The notes: generated from the sequence alone by a model not told the origin. DNA of 47,518 nt from Lamprocystis purpurea DSM 4197 (GCF_000379525.1 NZ_KB902500.1:1-47518); one strand, 5' to 3'. Counted from the first letter of the stretch, positions 1-8,433 are shown. Made by a program: numbers and translations.

Positions 1-327
1 AGTATTCGCCCGATTTATCACCAATTGGATACGCGAATCGAAGCGCATATTTTCGTCGCGTTCCTGGCCTATTGCCTCCAGGTCACCCTGAAAGCCCGTC
101 TGCGCCCCCTCGCGCCGGGGCTGACCCCACGGTCGGCCTTGGAGAAATTCGCCGCCATCCAGATGGTCGACGTGCACCTGCCGACCACCGACGGCCGAAC
201 CCTTATCTTGAGTCGTTACACCGAGCCGGAGCCCGACCAGCGACTGCTGCTCGACCGGCTGAATCTGCAACTGCCAGCGCAACCGCCACCGAGGATCACC
301 GCCGCGCTTCAAGCCAGCATACACTAA
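1..327 (+). CDS. DDE transposase, C-terminal part (IS1634-like), cut by window start
   Basis: The reading frame is open from base 1, so the gene begins upstream of the window. About 108 residues are visible. They begin SIRPIYHQLDTRIEAH and continue into a hydrophobic AHIFVAFLAYCLQ stretch, which I recognise as the usual C-terminal block of IS1634/IS4-type DDE transposases. The tail includes a DVHLPTTDGRTL motif and a proline-rich end, also typical. Neither the catalytic aspartates nor the left end of the element is in view, so I cannot say whether the element is intact. The right end of the IS probably lies just after the stop codon, but I could not identify its terminal inverted repeat. It marks the left border of an accessory region. 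Confidence 0.75.
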   Translation, partial: SIRPIYHQLDTRIEAHIFVAFLAYCLQVTLKARLRPLAPGLTPRSALEKFAAIQMVDVHLPTTDGRTLILSRYTEPEPDQRLLLDRLNLQLPAQPPPRITAALQASIH

Positions 328-751
328 TCGCTTTGTAGTGCCGACCTTTGACCCTATGGTTTAAGCCAAACAATGGCTTATGCGACAAATGGGCGCGAAT
401 AGTCGAAGACGGGTTAGACGCGCAGGCCCTTGAGGCTCGATCGGGTCGTGGGCCTTGATCGTAACCCCGGCCAGCGGCATGCGTCGTCAGGGCTTCCAGC
501 CCTGACGGTGTCAGGCCAGGATGGCCTGACTACGCACCCGGCGAGCCCAAGTGGCCGGAATCTTGATCGAGGCCAGGTCGTGGCGGCGCCCGAGTCGTGG
601 ATTCCGATGTAGCGGGCGAAGGCCGGGCTCGGGTTGCCGGTCAAGCGGCGGCCTCCAGTGCCGGGGCCGGCGCATCGTGCAGCACGGCTTCGAGCAGGCG
701 GCGGCTGGCGGGGAGCGAATCACCAATTATTTCGTCGGCCGCCACACCAGC
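328..751. other. Intergenic region between transposase and helicase
   Basis: I see no convincing gene here. It contains copy 1 of a ~125-bp tandem-hairpin repeat (450-574). The minus-strand frame of the upstream helicase stays open after its stop codon to a second stop at 641-643. That stretch encodes about 36 residues ending APALEAAA. It may be a decayed C-terminal extension or the remnant of a small gene. Confidence 0.5.
450..574 (+). repeat. Tandem-hairpin repeat, copy 1
   Basis: Two hairpins stand in a row. The first is GTCAGGGCT-ttc-AGCCCTGAC-like (from 486) and the second is GTCAGGCCA-ggat-TGGCCTGAC-like. They are followed by a conserved tail ending in a GATCGAGGCC-like sequence at 574. 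An almost identical copy lies in inverted orientation at 12738-12861. The arrangement resembles BIME/REP doublets. No transposase of the REP type is visible nearby. Confidence 0.85.
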
Positions 752-2860
752 TTACCAATGAGTGTGCTTGGATCTCTCGACATCGACCGCCTGCATATCC
801 TCAAGGAACTCTGAAGCCGGCTCGACGCCGCTGACGAGCAAGTGATCTCGCGCGCGCGTGCAGGCGACGTACAGCAAATGGCGCTCGGTGTTGTAGACCT
901 CTTCCAGATCGCTGTCGTCGGTCACGGTCTCGATGCGTGCCTGCAAGGGAACGATCTCGTCGTCGCACGCCATCACGGCGACAGCACGAAACTCCAGGCC
1001 CTTGGCCAGATGCATAGTGCCAATCGAAACATGCCCGTGGCTTGTTTCGACGTGCTCATCCAGCACCTTGAACGGCACGCTGGTCTTGGTGACCGCCTCG
1101 CGGGCGCGGTCGAGTTCAGTCCCGGAGCGCACGAAAATGCCGATCTCGTGCAGAGCGACACCCTCGTTGACACGTTCACCGATCCAGGCGCCGACGGCAC
1201 TGGCCTCTTCGGCCGGGGTATTGAAGACGCTCACTCGGGGCTGAGGCCCATTGAATGCCGAGACGGTGCCGCGGCGGTCGTCCGTGTTGCCATCAACGTC
1301 GGATACCGCCGGCCCCAGCAACCGATCCGCCTGGGTTCTGATCTGGTGCGACGTGCGGTAGTTGATGTGTAACGTCCGGGCACGGCCCCGAATATCGACG
1401 CCGAGCGATAGCCACGAGAACGGTGGCTGGAAAATTCGCTGACCCAAGTCCCCGGCAAAGAACAGGCCGCTCGGGCGACCGGCGCCCAGGGCGGCGAGGA
1501 ACCGCAGTTGGGGCACGCTCACATCCTGTGCCTCGTCCACCAACACGAAGTCGAATGGCCGCTGCTTGCGGTTCCCCAGGTCGTTCGCGAGTCGGCTGAA
1601 CAGCGCGGCGCGCGTGATCTGGCCGCTGTCCCTGAGACCCGACCGTACGGACTCGAAGATCGCCCACAGCGCGGCACGCTGCGCCTCCGGCAGGCGCGTC
1701 TTGCGCCCGAGTCTCTTCACGTCGCGATAGGCTTCCCAGCAATCCAACTGCCAGGCATCGACGAGTTCTTCCCACTCCGTCCGCAGGAAACCAAGGCTGA
1801 ACTTCTGACCCGTCGCGGCCGCGCTCGCCTTGGCGATCAGGTGAGTCGTCAGGTCACGCGAGGCAATGTTCGGGGGGCCGAGGTGACGCTCGTAGAGCCG
1901 CTCGCCGATGGCATCCAGGGCTTGGACCTCCAGGCGCTCGGCCAAGCGCGGCTCGTTGCTGATCAAGCGCCGCAGCTTGGTCCGAAGCGCGTTCGCCAGC
2001 GTCTCGGAGAAGGTGGTCAGCAGGATGCGGCTGTCCGGGTGCTTGCGGGCGAGGAACACCGCACGGTGCAGGGCGACAATCGTCTTCCCCGTCCCAGCCG
2101 AGCCGCACACCCGCGCCGGCCCCGCGAAATCGCGCTCCACCCACTGACGCTGGGCCGGGTGGAGAAAGACGGTCCACTTGTCCCAGGGGTACTCCAGGGC
2201 ACGCTCAAGCTCCTCCAGATCGCCCATGAGGCGGAAGCGCCGCTGGGCGTCGGGATGGGCGAAGGGATCAACGCCGGGGGCTGCCGACGGTCGGGCTATG
2301 GCCGGCTGACCGGCGGTGGCCAGTTGGAGCAACGCCTCTGCCGCCTCGGCCGGGAGATGGCCGGCCAACTCCAACAGAGTGTCCTCGTTGGCCTGGCGCA
2401 CGTCCGCGAGCCATTCGACCGGGATGCCGTAGCCCAATAGTTCAGCATCGGGCCGCTGAGCGAACAACGGCGGCTTCACCGGTGCGGATGACGCGACTTC
2501 GACGTACCGCGGGACCGCGATCTCTTCGACGCGCTCGCGAATCTCCACCAACTGCGCCGCACCGGTCTTGGGATGGGTCTCCAGTTTGCGCCGCTCGGCC
2601 CAACTGTACGCGCGGTCGTGGTGGTCCACGTAGCAAAGCAACAGGCTCGCGGATGACCGGTGCACGATAAGGCGGATGTCACCACTGGCGCGCACCGACC
2701 AGAAGTTCTTGTCCCTCGCGTCATCCAGCTTGTGGAAGCTCAGCCCGGGATTGGCCGGATTGACCTGAAGGTCGAACGCCGTGGTCTTAACAGCCTTCTG
2801 CTCGTCGCCGGTCAGGCGGGCGAGGCTGTCGGTGAAGGTGTCGGCGATGCGGAAGTCCAT
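752..2860 (-). CDS. UvrD/Rep-type helicase with N-terminal RelE-like domain
   Basis: A 702-aa protein. Residues ~1-100 resemble the RelE/ParE toxin fold: FHKLDDARDKNFWSVR, then DIRLIVHRS, then CYVDHHDRAY. A P-loop follows at ~251-260 (VCGSAGTGKT), then helicase motif II as FVLVDEAQD, and near the C-terminus the SF1 motif VI-like YVACTRARDHL. The predicted role is an ATP-dependent DNA translocase/helicase. The N-terminal domain could bind ribosomes or RNA, or it may be a structural relic. I chose the ATG at 2860 because it forms a TGATG overlap with the preceding nucleotidyltransferase; the 95 residues upstream in frame are arginine-rich, non-protein-like sequence. It is the last gene of the restriction operon, and the tight coupling suggests a shared role in defence. 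Confidence 0.85.
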   Translation of the reverse strand: MDFRIADTFTDSLARLTGDEQKAVKTTAFDLQVNPANPGLSFHKLDDARDKNFWSVRASGDIRLIVHRSSASLLLCYVDHHDRAYSWAERRKLETHPKTGAAQLVEIRERVEEIAVPRYVEVASSAPVKPPLFAQRPDAELLGYGIPVEWLADVRQANEDTLLELAGHLPAEAAEALLQLATAGQPAIARPSAAPGVDPFAHPDAQRRFRLMGDLEELERALEYPWDKWTVFLHPAQRQWVERDFAGPARVCGSAGTGKTIVALHRAVFLARKHPDSRILLTTFSETLANALRTKLRRLISNEPRLAERLEVQALDAIGERLYERHLGPPNIASRDLTTHLIAKASAAATGQKFSLGFLRTEWEELVDAWQLDCWEAYRDVKRLGRKTRLPEAQRAALWAIFESVRSGLRDSGQITRAALFSRLANDLGNRKQRPFDFVLVDEAQDVSVPQLRFLAALGAGRPSGLFFAGDLGQRIFQPPFSWLSLGVDIRGRARTLHINYRTSHQIRTQADRLLGPAVSDVDGNTDDRRGTVSAFNGPQPRVSVFNTPAEEASAVGAWIGERVNEGVALHEIGIFVRSGTELDRAREAVTKTSVPFKVLDEHVETSHGHVSIGTMHLAKGLEFRAVAVMACDDEIVPLQARIETVTDDSDLEEVYNTERHLLYVACTRARDHLLVSGVEPASEFLEDMQAVDVERSKHTHW

Positions 2861-3666
2861 CAGTCGGCCTCCTCCGCGCGCGTGACGGTATCGAGCAGCA
2901 GCCGATCCAGCACCGAGAAATCGATGTCCCGCGGCAGGGGAACCGAGGCCACTTCGAGGCGCGCGAGTTCGGCCGCGATGTAGTCGTCGATGACCCGCAG
3001 CGGCGCGCCGTGCTCGGACTCCAAGGCGCGACGCTTCCTGGCCAGCAGATCGGCGATGGCGTCCCGCAGGGCCGGCTCGGTCACCAAGGCGTCCACCAGG
3101 TCCTGAAACCGCATGGGGGCGACACCGCGACCCTGCTCGATCCACCGAGCGGCCAGCAACGGACGCAACACGTACAGGTACTTCTTCAGGCGTACCCGCT
3201 CACCGAGGAGATAGGTGCGGTAGTTACCACGTGCCATGTGGACATAGTGGTGGAAGGAGCACTCGGGTCTGTGAGTGCACCGGGCCGCCAGACGGATCGC
3301 GTCAAGGAACCGCGCATGGGCGCGGTAGACAATGGGGGAGTCAAGCCATTCGACCAGGGTCGAGTTACCTTTCTTGAGTAGTCCAAGCGCCTTGCGCAGC
3401 TCCCACCCATTGATATCCAGCACCCCGGAGATTGGCACCTCGATCACATCACGCGGCGGACTCACCCGCAGATACCAAGCCAGCGGATGCACGTACAGAA
3501 ACCGCACGTCGTAGTCGCTGTCGGGAGAGGCGAAACCCCAGCCCCGGCTGCCCGACTCGCATGCAAACAGTATTCGCACGCTGTGGTCCGCTTCGATCGC
3601 TGCAAGGTGTCGCTCGATCTCCGAGCGGATGGCGGGATCGATGGGGTGCGCGGTCTGGATATCCAT
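2860..3666 (-). CDS. Nucleotidyltransferase, RlaP/YcgL-like
   Basis: A 268-aa protein of the polymerase-beta nucleotidyltransferase superfamily. The signature sits near residue 40 as GSRGWG followed by SPDSDYDVR, which gives the GS motif and the paired metal-binding aspartates. The rest is helical, with conserved-looking KKGNSTLVEWL and YLLGERVRLKKYLYVLRP stretches. I recall both from the family annotated as RlaP (RNA-ligase-associated predicted nucleotidyltransferase, YcgL). The substrate is unknown. Relatives can act on RNA, on protein or as toxins. The start codon overlaps the stop of the preceding gene by one base (TGATG), and its own stop overlaps the helicase start in the same way, so all three should be translationally coupled. 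I see no antitoxin-like HEPN/MNT partner beside it. Confidence 0.8.
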   Translation of the reverse strand: MDIQTAHPIDPAIRSEIERHLAAIEADHSVRILFACESGSRGWGFASPDSDYDVRFLYVHPLAWYLRVSPPRDVIEVPISGVLDINGWELRKALGLLKKGNSTLVEWLDSPIVYRAHARFLDAIRLAARCTHRPECSFHHYVHMARGNYRTYLLGERVRLKKYLYVLRPLLAARWIEQGRGVAPMRFQDLVDALVTEPALRDAIADLLARKRRALESEHGAPLRVIDDYIAAELARLEVASVPLPRDIDFSVLDRLLLDTVTRAEEAD

Positions 3667-4724
3667 CAGCCGCCCCCTAGGTCGGCGCTGCCGTCCAAAC
3701 CGGCCGCCACGGTGGCCACCGATAAGTCACACTCCACGTAGCGAACGGTGACGCCAGGGGCGGTCGCGCCCTCGTCGCAGCACTCCTGCAGCACCTGCGC
3801 CAGCCGCCGGCCGGCCGCGTGGCACCTGGATCGATCGGACGCTTGCAGCAGAACGAACCGGTTTCTGCCGTTCCCGGTCGAGCGGACGAACCCCGCGGGC
3901 AAGGCGAAATCCCGTTGCACGGTGGCGAGCCAGGCACGGAAGGCCGTCAACGCCTCCCAGCGGGTGAAGTAGCGGCCGGGCCAGGTGGCCTTCAGCGGCT
4001 CGCCATCCACCGCCATCAGCGCATGTCCGTCGCCGACCTCGAAGAACCCAAGGTCGATCGCCGTCCCCCTGGGCCAAATTGGCGTCCGCCGACGGGGTGC
4101 ATCGCGATCCAGGTCCAACAGGCGCTCCAGGGCCCAACCACCGATGCTCGGCTCAAACTCGTCGACCCGGACAGTCTCCAACTGCGGATATTCCATGCGC
4201 AAGTGCTCCAGCCCGTAGACCTCGGAGAGATCGGAGAGATCGGAGGGGGCGTTTGGTCGGGTCGCCCAGTCGCGCAGTTCGCGGAGCATGTCGCCGATCC
4301 ATCTCTCGTAGTCCTCGCGCGGGAAAACCAAACGCAAGAATCCCTGGGACGGCAGACAAGAATCGTCCAGCGCCGGGCGCAGCCCCTTGATGTCCAACTC
4401 CCAAACGACGGTCCGCGCGTCGGGATGGCTAACCAAGACCGCCTCTTCGATCCCTGTATCCGGCGCGTAGCCGCAATCGCAGGTCAGCAGGTAGTGAGCC
4501 CCAGGTTTGACGATCGATTCCCACAGGGCCAACGGGTCCCAGACCACGCCTCGGTCCGCTAACCGCCCTTGGCCACCTGAAAAAACCGGGGTTGCCTGCA
4601 GTACCAGATAGGGGGGATCGGCGAAGATGATCTCCGAGTATCTCGAACGCCAGCCGATAGAGCCGGGCAGTTCCAAGGCAGGTGGCTGCCACTTGCCTTG
4701 TCCGCTTCCAGCAGGGTCGTTCAT
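3666..4724 (-). CDS. Unrecognised 352-aa protein in restriction operon
   Basis: I do not recognise this family. The N-terminus reads SEIIFADPPYLVLQ (about residues 28-41). This contains a DPPY tetrapeptide like motif IV of amino-methyltransferases, but I find no FxGxG/DPxxGSG motif I in the protein, so it is probably not an independent methylase. The middle holds a CDCGYAPDTGIEEA stretch with paired cysteines, and later parts are rich in tryptophan and acidic residues. There is no signal peptide or membrane segment. The ATG overlaps the end of mod by four bases (ATGA), and its stop overlaps the nucleotidyltransferase start (TGATG). That position suggests a component of the modification/restriction machinery or an adaptor for the two following genes. 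The gene is probably real, given codon composition and perfect overlap with its neighbours. Confidence 0.75.
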   Translation of the reverse strand: MNDPAGSGQGKWQPPALELPGSIGWRSRYSEIIFADPPYLVLQATPVFSGGQGRLADRGVVWDPLALWESIVKPGAHYLLTCDCGYAPDTGIEEAVLVSHPDARTVVWELDIKGLRPALDDSCLPSQGFLRLVFPREDYERWIGDMLRELRDWATRPNAPSDLSDLSEVYGLEHLRMEYPQLETVRVDEFEPSIGGWALERLLDLDRDAPRRRTPIWPRGTAIDLGFFEVGDGHALMAVDGEPLKATWPGRYFTRWEALTAFRAWLATVQRDFALPAGFVRSTGNGRNRFVLLQASDRSRCHAAGRRLAQVLQECCDEGATAPGVTVRYVECDLSVATVAAGLDGSADLGGG

Positions 4725-7700
4725 CGGACGGCCTGCTCGCCGGTGTCCAAGTGGCCTTTGAGCGCCTGAGGCACCCTGAACACCTTCATTACCTCATCCC
4801 CCAGATGGTTGATGACCTTGACCGCGATGCGGCCGGAGGCGGGTTTGGGGAAGGGCCTGGAGGTATCGCTGTTGAGGGTGGCCCAAGCCTCCTCGTTGAT
4901 CTCGGCCTTAAGGGTGGTCTTCAACGCCTTGTAGGGATCGGCGGCGCCCAGGAAGTAAGCGTGGCGGACGAAGAAGCTCTCTTCGTTGTAGTCGGTGTCG
5001 ATGAACCAGCAGGCGATGCCCTCGGGGCCGTCGCTGCGGACCTCGCCGGTGCTGGGGTGGAAGACATCCACACCGTTGATTTTGATCCGGACCTGGCCGT
5101 CCTCAGCGGGCAGGATCGCGATGTCCGGTTCGCCGAAGATCACGAACAGATTGCCCTTGGAGGTCGTTTTCAGGTCCTCGGCCATGTGCAGGTCGGCGTT
5201 CATGCGAGCTTTCAGCACCGGGATGCGGCCGAGTTTGCTGAACTCGGTGGCGTGGGCCTCGTAGTTGAAGGCGCAGGCGATCAGGCAGTCGAAATCGGCA
5301 TCGCCGGCCTCGCGGGCGGCGGTGACCAGATCGGGGCGGGTGACGGTGCCGAACTCGGGACCGATGAAAATCGCTGCGCGATTTTCACTTGTTACAGTCG
5401 AATGACCAGGGGATAAAGCGGTTGGGTCCTGGCCTTCGGCTGGATGGCCATCTTGGGTGACAACATATCGCCCCTCGGCGCAAATCAGGTCGCCGGGCCA
5501 AGGCGTCAGCGAGGTGAAGGTGATGCGGTCTTCCTTGTGGGCCTGCTGCACGCCGGCCACCTTCAGGTTCTCCAGGATCATCTGGGGGAAGGTCGGTTTC
5601 TCGCCGTAGCCCGCCCCCGGATCGGCCACCTGCTTCTCGTTGGGGTCAACCAGTTCGTCGTTCTCATCCACGCCGAGCACGCGATGCGGCGACAGGCTCT
5701 CGACGGTGAAGGGGCCGGCGACGCGGACCTTCTTGTTGTCGGTGTAGGGCTTGTCGTAGAGGTACTCGGAATCGGCCTTGGCGGCGATGGAGGCGTCGAT
5801 CTCCTGCTGGCGGGCGATGCGGGCCTGCCACCAGTCGGCATGGGCCGTCTTGGCGTCTTGCGGCCAATGCACATCCACCTCGCGCGGTATCTCCCACTCC
5901 TCGAAGGGTGCGCATGAATTTGTAGGATGGGTTGAGCGGGAGCGAAACCCATCGCCCGACTTCGCGGCGGGAGGATGGGTTTCGCTGCGCTCTACCCATC
6001 CTACGAGGGCGGCGTTCATCCGTTGTCGCAGGGGCTCAAGGGTCGCCTGCCACTTTTCCCAGATGACATCGATCTCGGTGTTGTTGGCGATTGCCTTGAG
6101 CGTGATATGTGGCACGCGCTCGTAGACGAAGCCGTGGCGGATGTCGCCGCGGGTCGGCTGGGAGGATGTGGCCGTGCGGCTGACCTCCGCCTCCTTCATC
6201 TGGCCGTCGCGCGAGTCGGCGAGCAGGTAATAGGGATAGCGGGCGCCCATGATGCGGGCGCGAGCCAGCGCGAGTGCGACGCGTGAGGTGTCAATGGTGA
6301 TCCAGCGGCGGCCCCATTGCTCGGCGACGTAAGCTGTAGTGCCGGAGCCGCAGGTAGGGTCGAGGACGAGGTCGCCGGGGTCGGTTGAGATTAGAAAGGC
6401 CCTTTGTACGACAGCCGCATTCGTCTGAACGACGTAAACTTTGTCAAGGGAAAAGCTGCTTGCGGTGTCCATCCAGTAAGACGTTGTCTCGATAACCGGA
6501 TAGTCTTCGTGCATTCGCACATACATTATTCCATTTTTCAATACCTGGTAGCGGTTAGCCTTTACAATCCGATCAAGTCCATCCTTCGTTGTTGACCACC
6601 CTCGATTGCCGCCGGGATAGAATTCACGTCCATTCGCGACTAGCGGAAAATACATTGCGCTTCCCGGTCCCGCCGCACGCCCTTGCCGTTGAGAACTCAA
6701 ATCGCCAAGTGCAAAAACTTTGCAGTCAGTCTCCTTACACCATCGTGAGATCCAGTCTTCCCGGCTCATCGCAAAGCGTTCTCCGTTCTGTAGCTGAATG
6801 CGGCTATAAATAGTAGCCCCTTGTTCAAACGGTTCTTTTCGCAAGAACGTCTTCCGAAATTTTACATGAGGTTTGCTCTTTGCGAACCAGACAAGAAAGT
6901 CGTGAGGTACAGAAAGCAATTCGGAGGTTTGGCTACTTGTTGTCGCAAAACAAATTAAACCACAAAAATTTTCATCACCGAAAACCTCATCCATTACCGC
7001 CCGCACGCGGTGCACATTCTCATCCCCTATCTGCACAAAGATCGACCCTGAATCGGTCAGCAAATCCCGCGCTACGGTCAGTCGATCCCGCAAATAGGTC
7101 AGATAAGAATGAATGCCATCCCGCCAGGTATCCCGAAACGCCTTGACCTGCTCCGGCTCACGCGTGATATGACCGACATTGCCGTCCTTCACGTCCCGGC
7201 TGGTGGTGCTCCACTGGAAATTGCTGTTGAACTTGATGCCATAGGGCGGATCGAGATAGATGCACTGCACCTTGCCGCGCAGCCCTTCGCGCTCGGCCAG
7301 GCTCGCCATCACCTGGAGCGAGTCGCCCAGGATCATGCGGTTGGACCAGTTCTGGTCGTGCCGGTAGAACTCGGTCCGGTCCGCGTCCTTGGGGATGCCG
7401 TTGAAGTCGGCGAAGAGGTCGAGCTGCTCGCCCTCGCCCTCGCCCGCGGACGGGGCAGGCAGAGTGGATTGACGCAGCAGGTCGTCGATCAGGACCTTCG
7501 GATGGACCTTCTCCTGGATATAGAGCGGCGGGGCCTGGACGATGAGGTCGCTCCAATCCTGCTGATCCTTGCCGCGCCAGACAAGTTGTGGATCGAGGTC
7601 GCGGTTGCGCTCCTCCTTTTCCTCATCAAGCCCGGCCGCGCCACGGGTATAGGTCACCGGAATCGGGTCCTGCTCGTCCTTCTGCATCACCGACTGATAT

Positions 7701-7786
7701 TCGGCCGTCGGGATGTTCCTGCGCGTGGCCTCGTCGTGGGTGAGGGTGGCGACGGTGACTGACGGGGGCTTTGGTTTCGCGGCCAT
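4721..7786 (-). CDS. mod: Type III-like site-specific DNA methyltransferase (Mod), adenine-specific
   Basis: About 1021 aa. The catalytic motif IV (YLDPPYGIKF, near residue 180) precedes the AdoMet-binding motif I (DPTCGSGTT, near 477). This is the beta-class order used by type III Mod subunits that make N6-methyladenine. The stretch between them should hold the target-recognition domain. The C-terminal ~450 residues include AAIFIGPEFGTV and LFVIFGEPDI blocks that I associate with partners of BPTD_3080-type restriction subunits. I chose ATG 7786, which follows TAAGGTG at good spacing and lies 10 nt after the toxin stop; a GTG three codons upstream is possible. Oddities: the presumed recognition region is AT-rich (hand count over 6841-6960: 51 G+C of 120), and an 83-bp palindromic repeat lies in frame in the coding sequence. 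The gene overlaps the next by four bases. Confidence 0.9.
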   Translation of the reverse strand: MAAKPKPPSVTVATLTHDEATRRNIPTAEYQSVMQKDEQDPIPVTYTRGAAGLDEEKEERNRDLDPQLVWRGKDQQDWSDLIVQAPPLYIQEKVHPKVLIDDLLRQSTLPAPSAGEGEGEQLDLFADFNGIPKDADRTEFYRHDQNWSNRMILGDSLQVMASLAEREGLRGKVQCIYLDPPYGIKFNSNFQWSTTSRDVKDGNVGHITREPEQVKAFRDTWRDGIHSYLTYLRDRLTVARDLLTDSGSIFVQIGDENVHRVRAVMDEVFGDENFCGLICFATTSSQTSELLSVPHDFLVWFAKSKPHVKFRKTFLRKEPFEQGATIYSRIQLQNGERFAMSREDWISRWCKETDCKVFALGDLSSQRQGRAAGPGSAMYFPLVANGREFYPGGNRGWSTTKDGLDRIVKANRYQVLKNGIMYVRMHEDYPVIETTSYWMDTASSFSLDKVYVVQTNAAVVQRAFLISTDPGDLVLDPTCGSGTTAYVAEQWGRRWITIDTSRVALALARARIMGARYPYYLLADSRDGQMKEAEVSRTATSSQPTRGDIRHGFVYERVPHITLKAIANNTEIDVIWEKWQATLEPLRQRMNAALVGWVERSETHPPAAKSGDGFRSRSTHPTNSCAPFEEWEIPREVDVHWPQDAKTAHADWWQARIARQQEIDASIAAKADSEYLYDKPYTDNKKVRVAGPFTVESLSPHRVLGVDENDELVDPNEKQVADPGAGYGEKPTFPQMILENLKVAGVQQAHKEDRITFTSLTPWPGDLICAEGRYVVTQDGHPAEGQDPTALSPGHSTVTSENRAAIFIGPEFGTVTRPDLVTAAREAGDADFDCLIACAFNYEAHATEFSKLGRIPVLKARMNADLHMAEDLKTTSKGNLFVIFGEPDIAILPAEDGQVRIKINGVDVFHPSTGEVRSDGPEGIACWFIDTDYNEESFFVRHAYFLGAADPYKALKTTLKAEINEEAWATLNSDTSRPFPKPASGRIAVKVINHLGDEVMKVFRVPQALKGHLDTGEQAVR
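5922..6004. repeat. Palindromic repeat inserted in frame in mod
   Basis: This 83-bp element has GTAGGATGGGT at one end and its exact complement at the other, with further inner inverted segments. It is translated as part of Mod, reading VGWVERSETHPP and then a mirror-like RSRSTHPT stretch. The element separates NAAL from EEWEIPRE, which I recall as nearly adjacent in related methyltransferases. The GWVERSETH peptide is a well-known translation product of a dispersed gammaproteobacterial repeat. Confidence 0.85.
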
Positions 7787-7796
7787 CTTGCGCACC

Positions 7797-8216
7797 TTAC
7801 AGGAAGGGATTTTCGACGGTGAGCGTCTCGATACGCTGGCCGTGCTGCAGGTCCTCGCTGAGCAGCCTGGCGCAGCCAGCTTCGAGGGCGGCGGCGACGA
7901 TCAGTGAGTCGTAGAAATGGAACCCGTAACGCTCCTGCACAGCGATGCCACGTTGGAAGAATTCAGGTGTCGGCATCACCCGCCAGAATGGAATCAGAAC
8001 GGCGTGCAGAAAGCGGCGGGCCTCGTCGGGACCGGCAGCCGCCTTGAGCTTACCGGTTAGCACATTCAGAGTTTCCTGAACCACTTGATGGCTGATGGCT
8101 GCGTCGCCGCGCTGTAACCCCTCGCGGATCAACTCCTTTGCGATGGTGCGTTTGCGTGGGTCCTTCCGGTCAAAGGCATAAAGAAAGACGTTGGAGTCGA
8201 GAAAATCAACGCTCAT
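7797..8216 (-). CDS. PIN-domain ribonuclease toxin (VapC-like)
   Basis: A 139-aa PIN-domain protein. The acidic catalytic residues are in the expected places: D7 in FLDSNVFLYAFD, E48 in VVQETLNVL, D103 in FYDSLIVAAAL and D122 in SEDLQHG. The family cleaves RNA (often tRNA or rRNA) and is normally held inactive by a cognate antitoxin. Its ATG lies 11 bases inside the end of the upstream antitoxin gene, the classic toxin-antitoxin arrangement. Only 10 bases separate its stop from the mod start, so the pair is embedded between res and mod rather than standing alone. It could stabilise the restriction locus or respond to its failure. Confidence 0.88.
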   Translation of the reverse strand: MSVDFLDSNVFLYAFDRKDPRKRTIAKELIREGLQRGDAAISHQVVQETLNVLTGKLKAAAGPDEARRFLHAVLIPFWRVMPTPEFFQRGIAVQERYGFHFYDSLIVAAALEAGCARLLSEDLQHGQRIETLTVENPFL

Positions 8217-8433
8217 TCATCTCCTCCCTCGTGAATTTGCGTCCGCCGAGATCAATCTTGCCACTCAACGCCTCAATCGTAGCCATGGCCTCATCCACCT
8301 GCCTTTGGCGTTGGGCATAGTCGGCGAGCCATCCGCGGATCAGGTCATCCAGCGTGGTATCCTCAGCGCGCGCGCGCTTGAGCGCAGTTTCGATGATGTC
8401 TTCTTCAAAGCTGATTGTGATTTCTTTGGTCAT
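8206..8433 (-). CDS. RHH-type antitoxin of the PIN toxin
   Basis: A 75-aa protein. It begins MTKEITISFEEDII, a beta strand plus helix pattern typical of ribbon-helix-helix DNA-binding antitoxins, and continues with a helical DDLIRGWLADYAQRQRQVD stretch. The charged tail (GGRKFTREEMNER) would wrap the toxin. I chose ATG 8433 because GAGGAG lies 5 nt upstream; an in-frame GTG ten codons earlier is less likely. It overlaps the toxin gene by 11 nt and, by family precedent, should repress its own promoter, probably within the ~136 bp after res. Confidence 0.82.
   Translation of the reverse strand: MTKEITISFEEDIIETALKRARAEDTTLDDLIRGWLADYAQRQRQVDEAMATIEALSGKIDLGGRKFTREEMNER

Noticed and set aside
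1-750. Left attachment site repeating the 3' end of tRNA-Thr
   Set aside because: I looked for a copy of the tRNA 3' segment in this stretch and found none. The site, if any, would be outside the window.
3666-4724. 352-aa protein as a second DNA methyltransferase because of its DPPY motif
   Set aside because: No AdoMet-binding motif I or other methylase blocks are visible. A four-residue match alone is weak.
5366-5386. Perfect 9-bp stem (GAAAATCGC) inside mod as a second inserted repeat
   Set aside because: It encodes residues that belong to a conserved-looking AAIFIG block, so it is probably coincidental rather than an insertion. Only alignment could change this.
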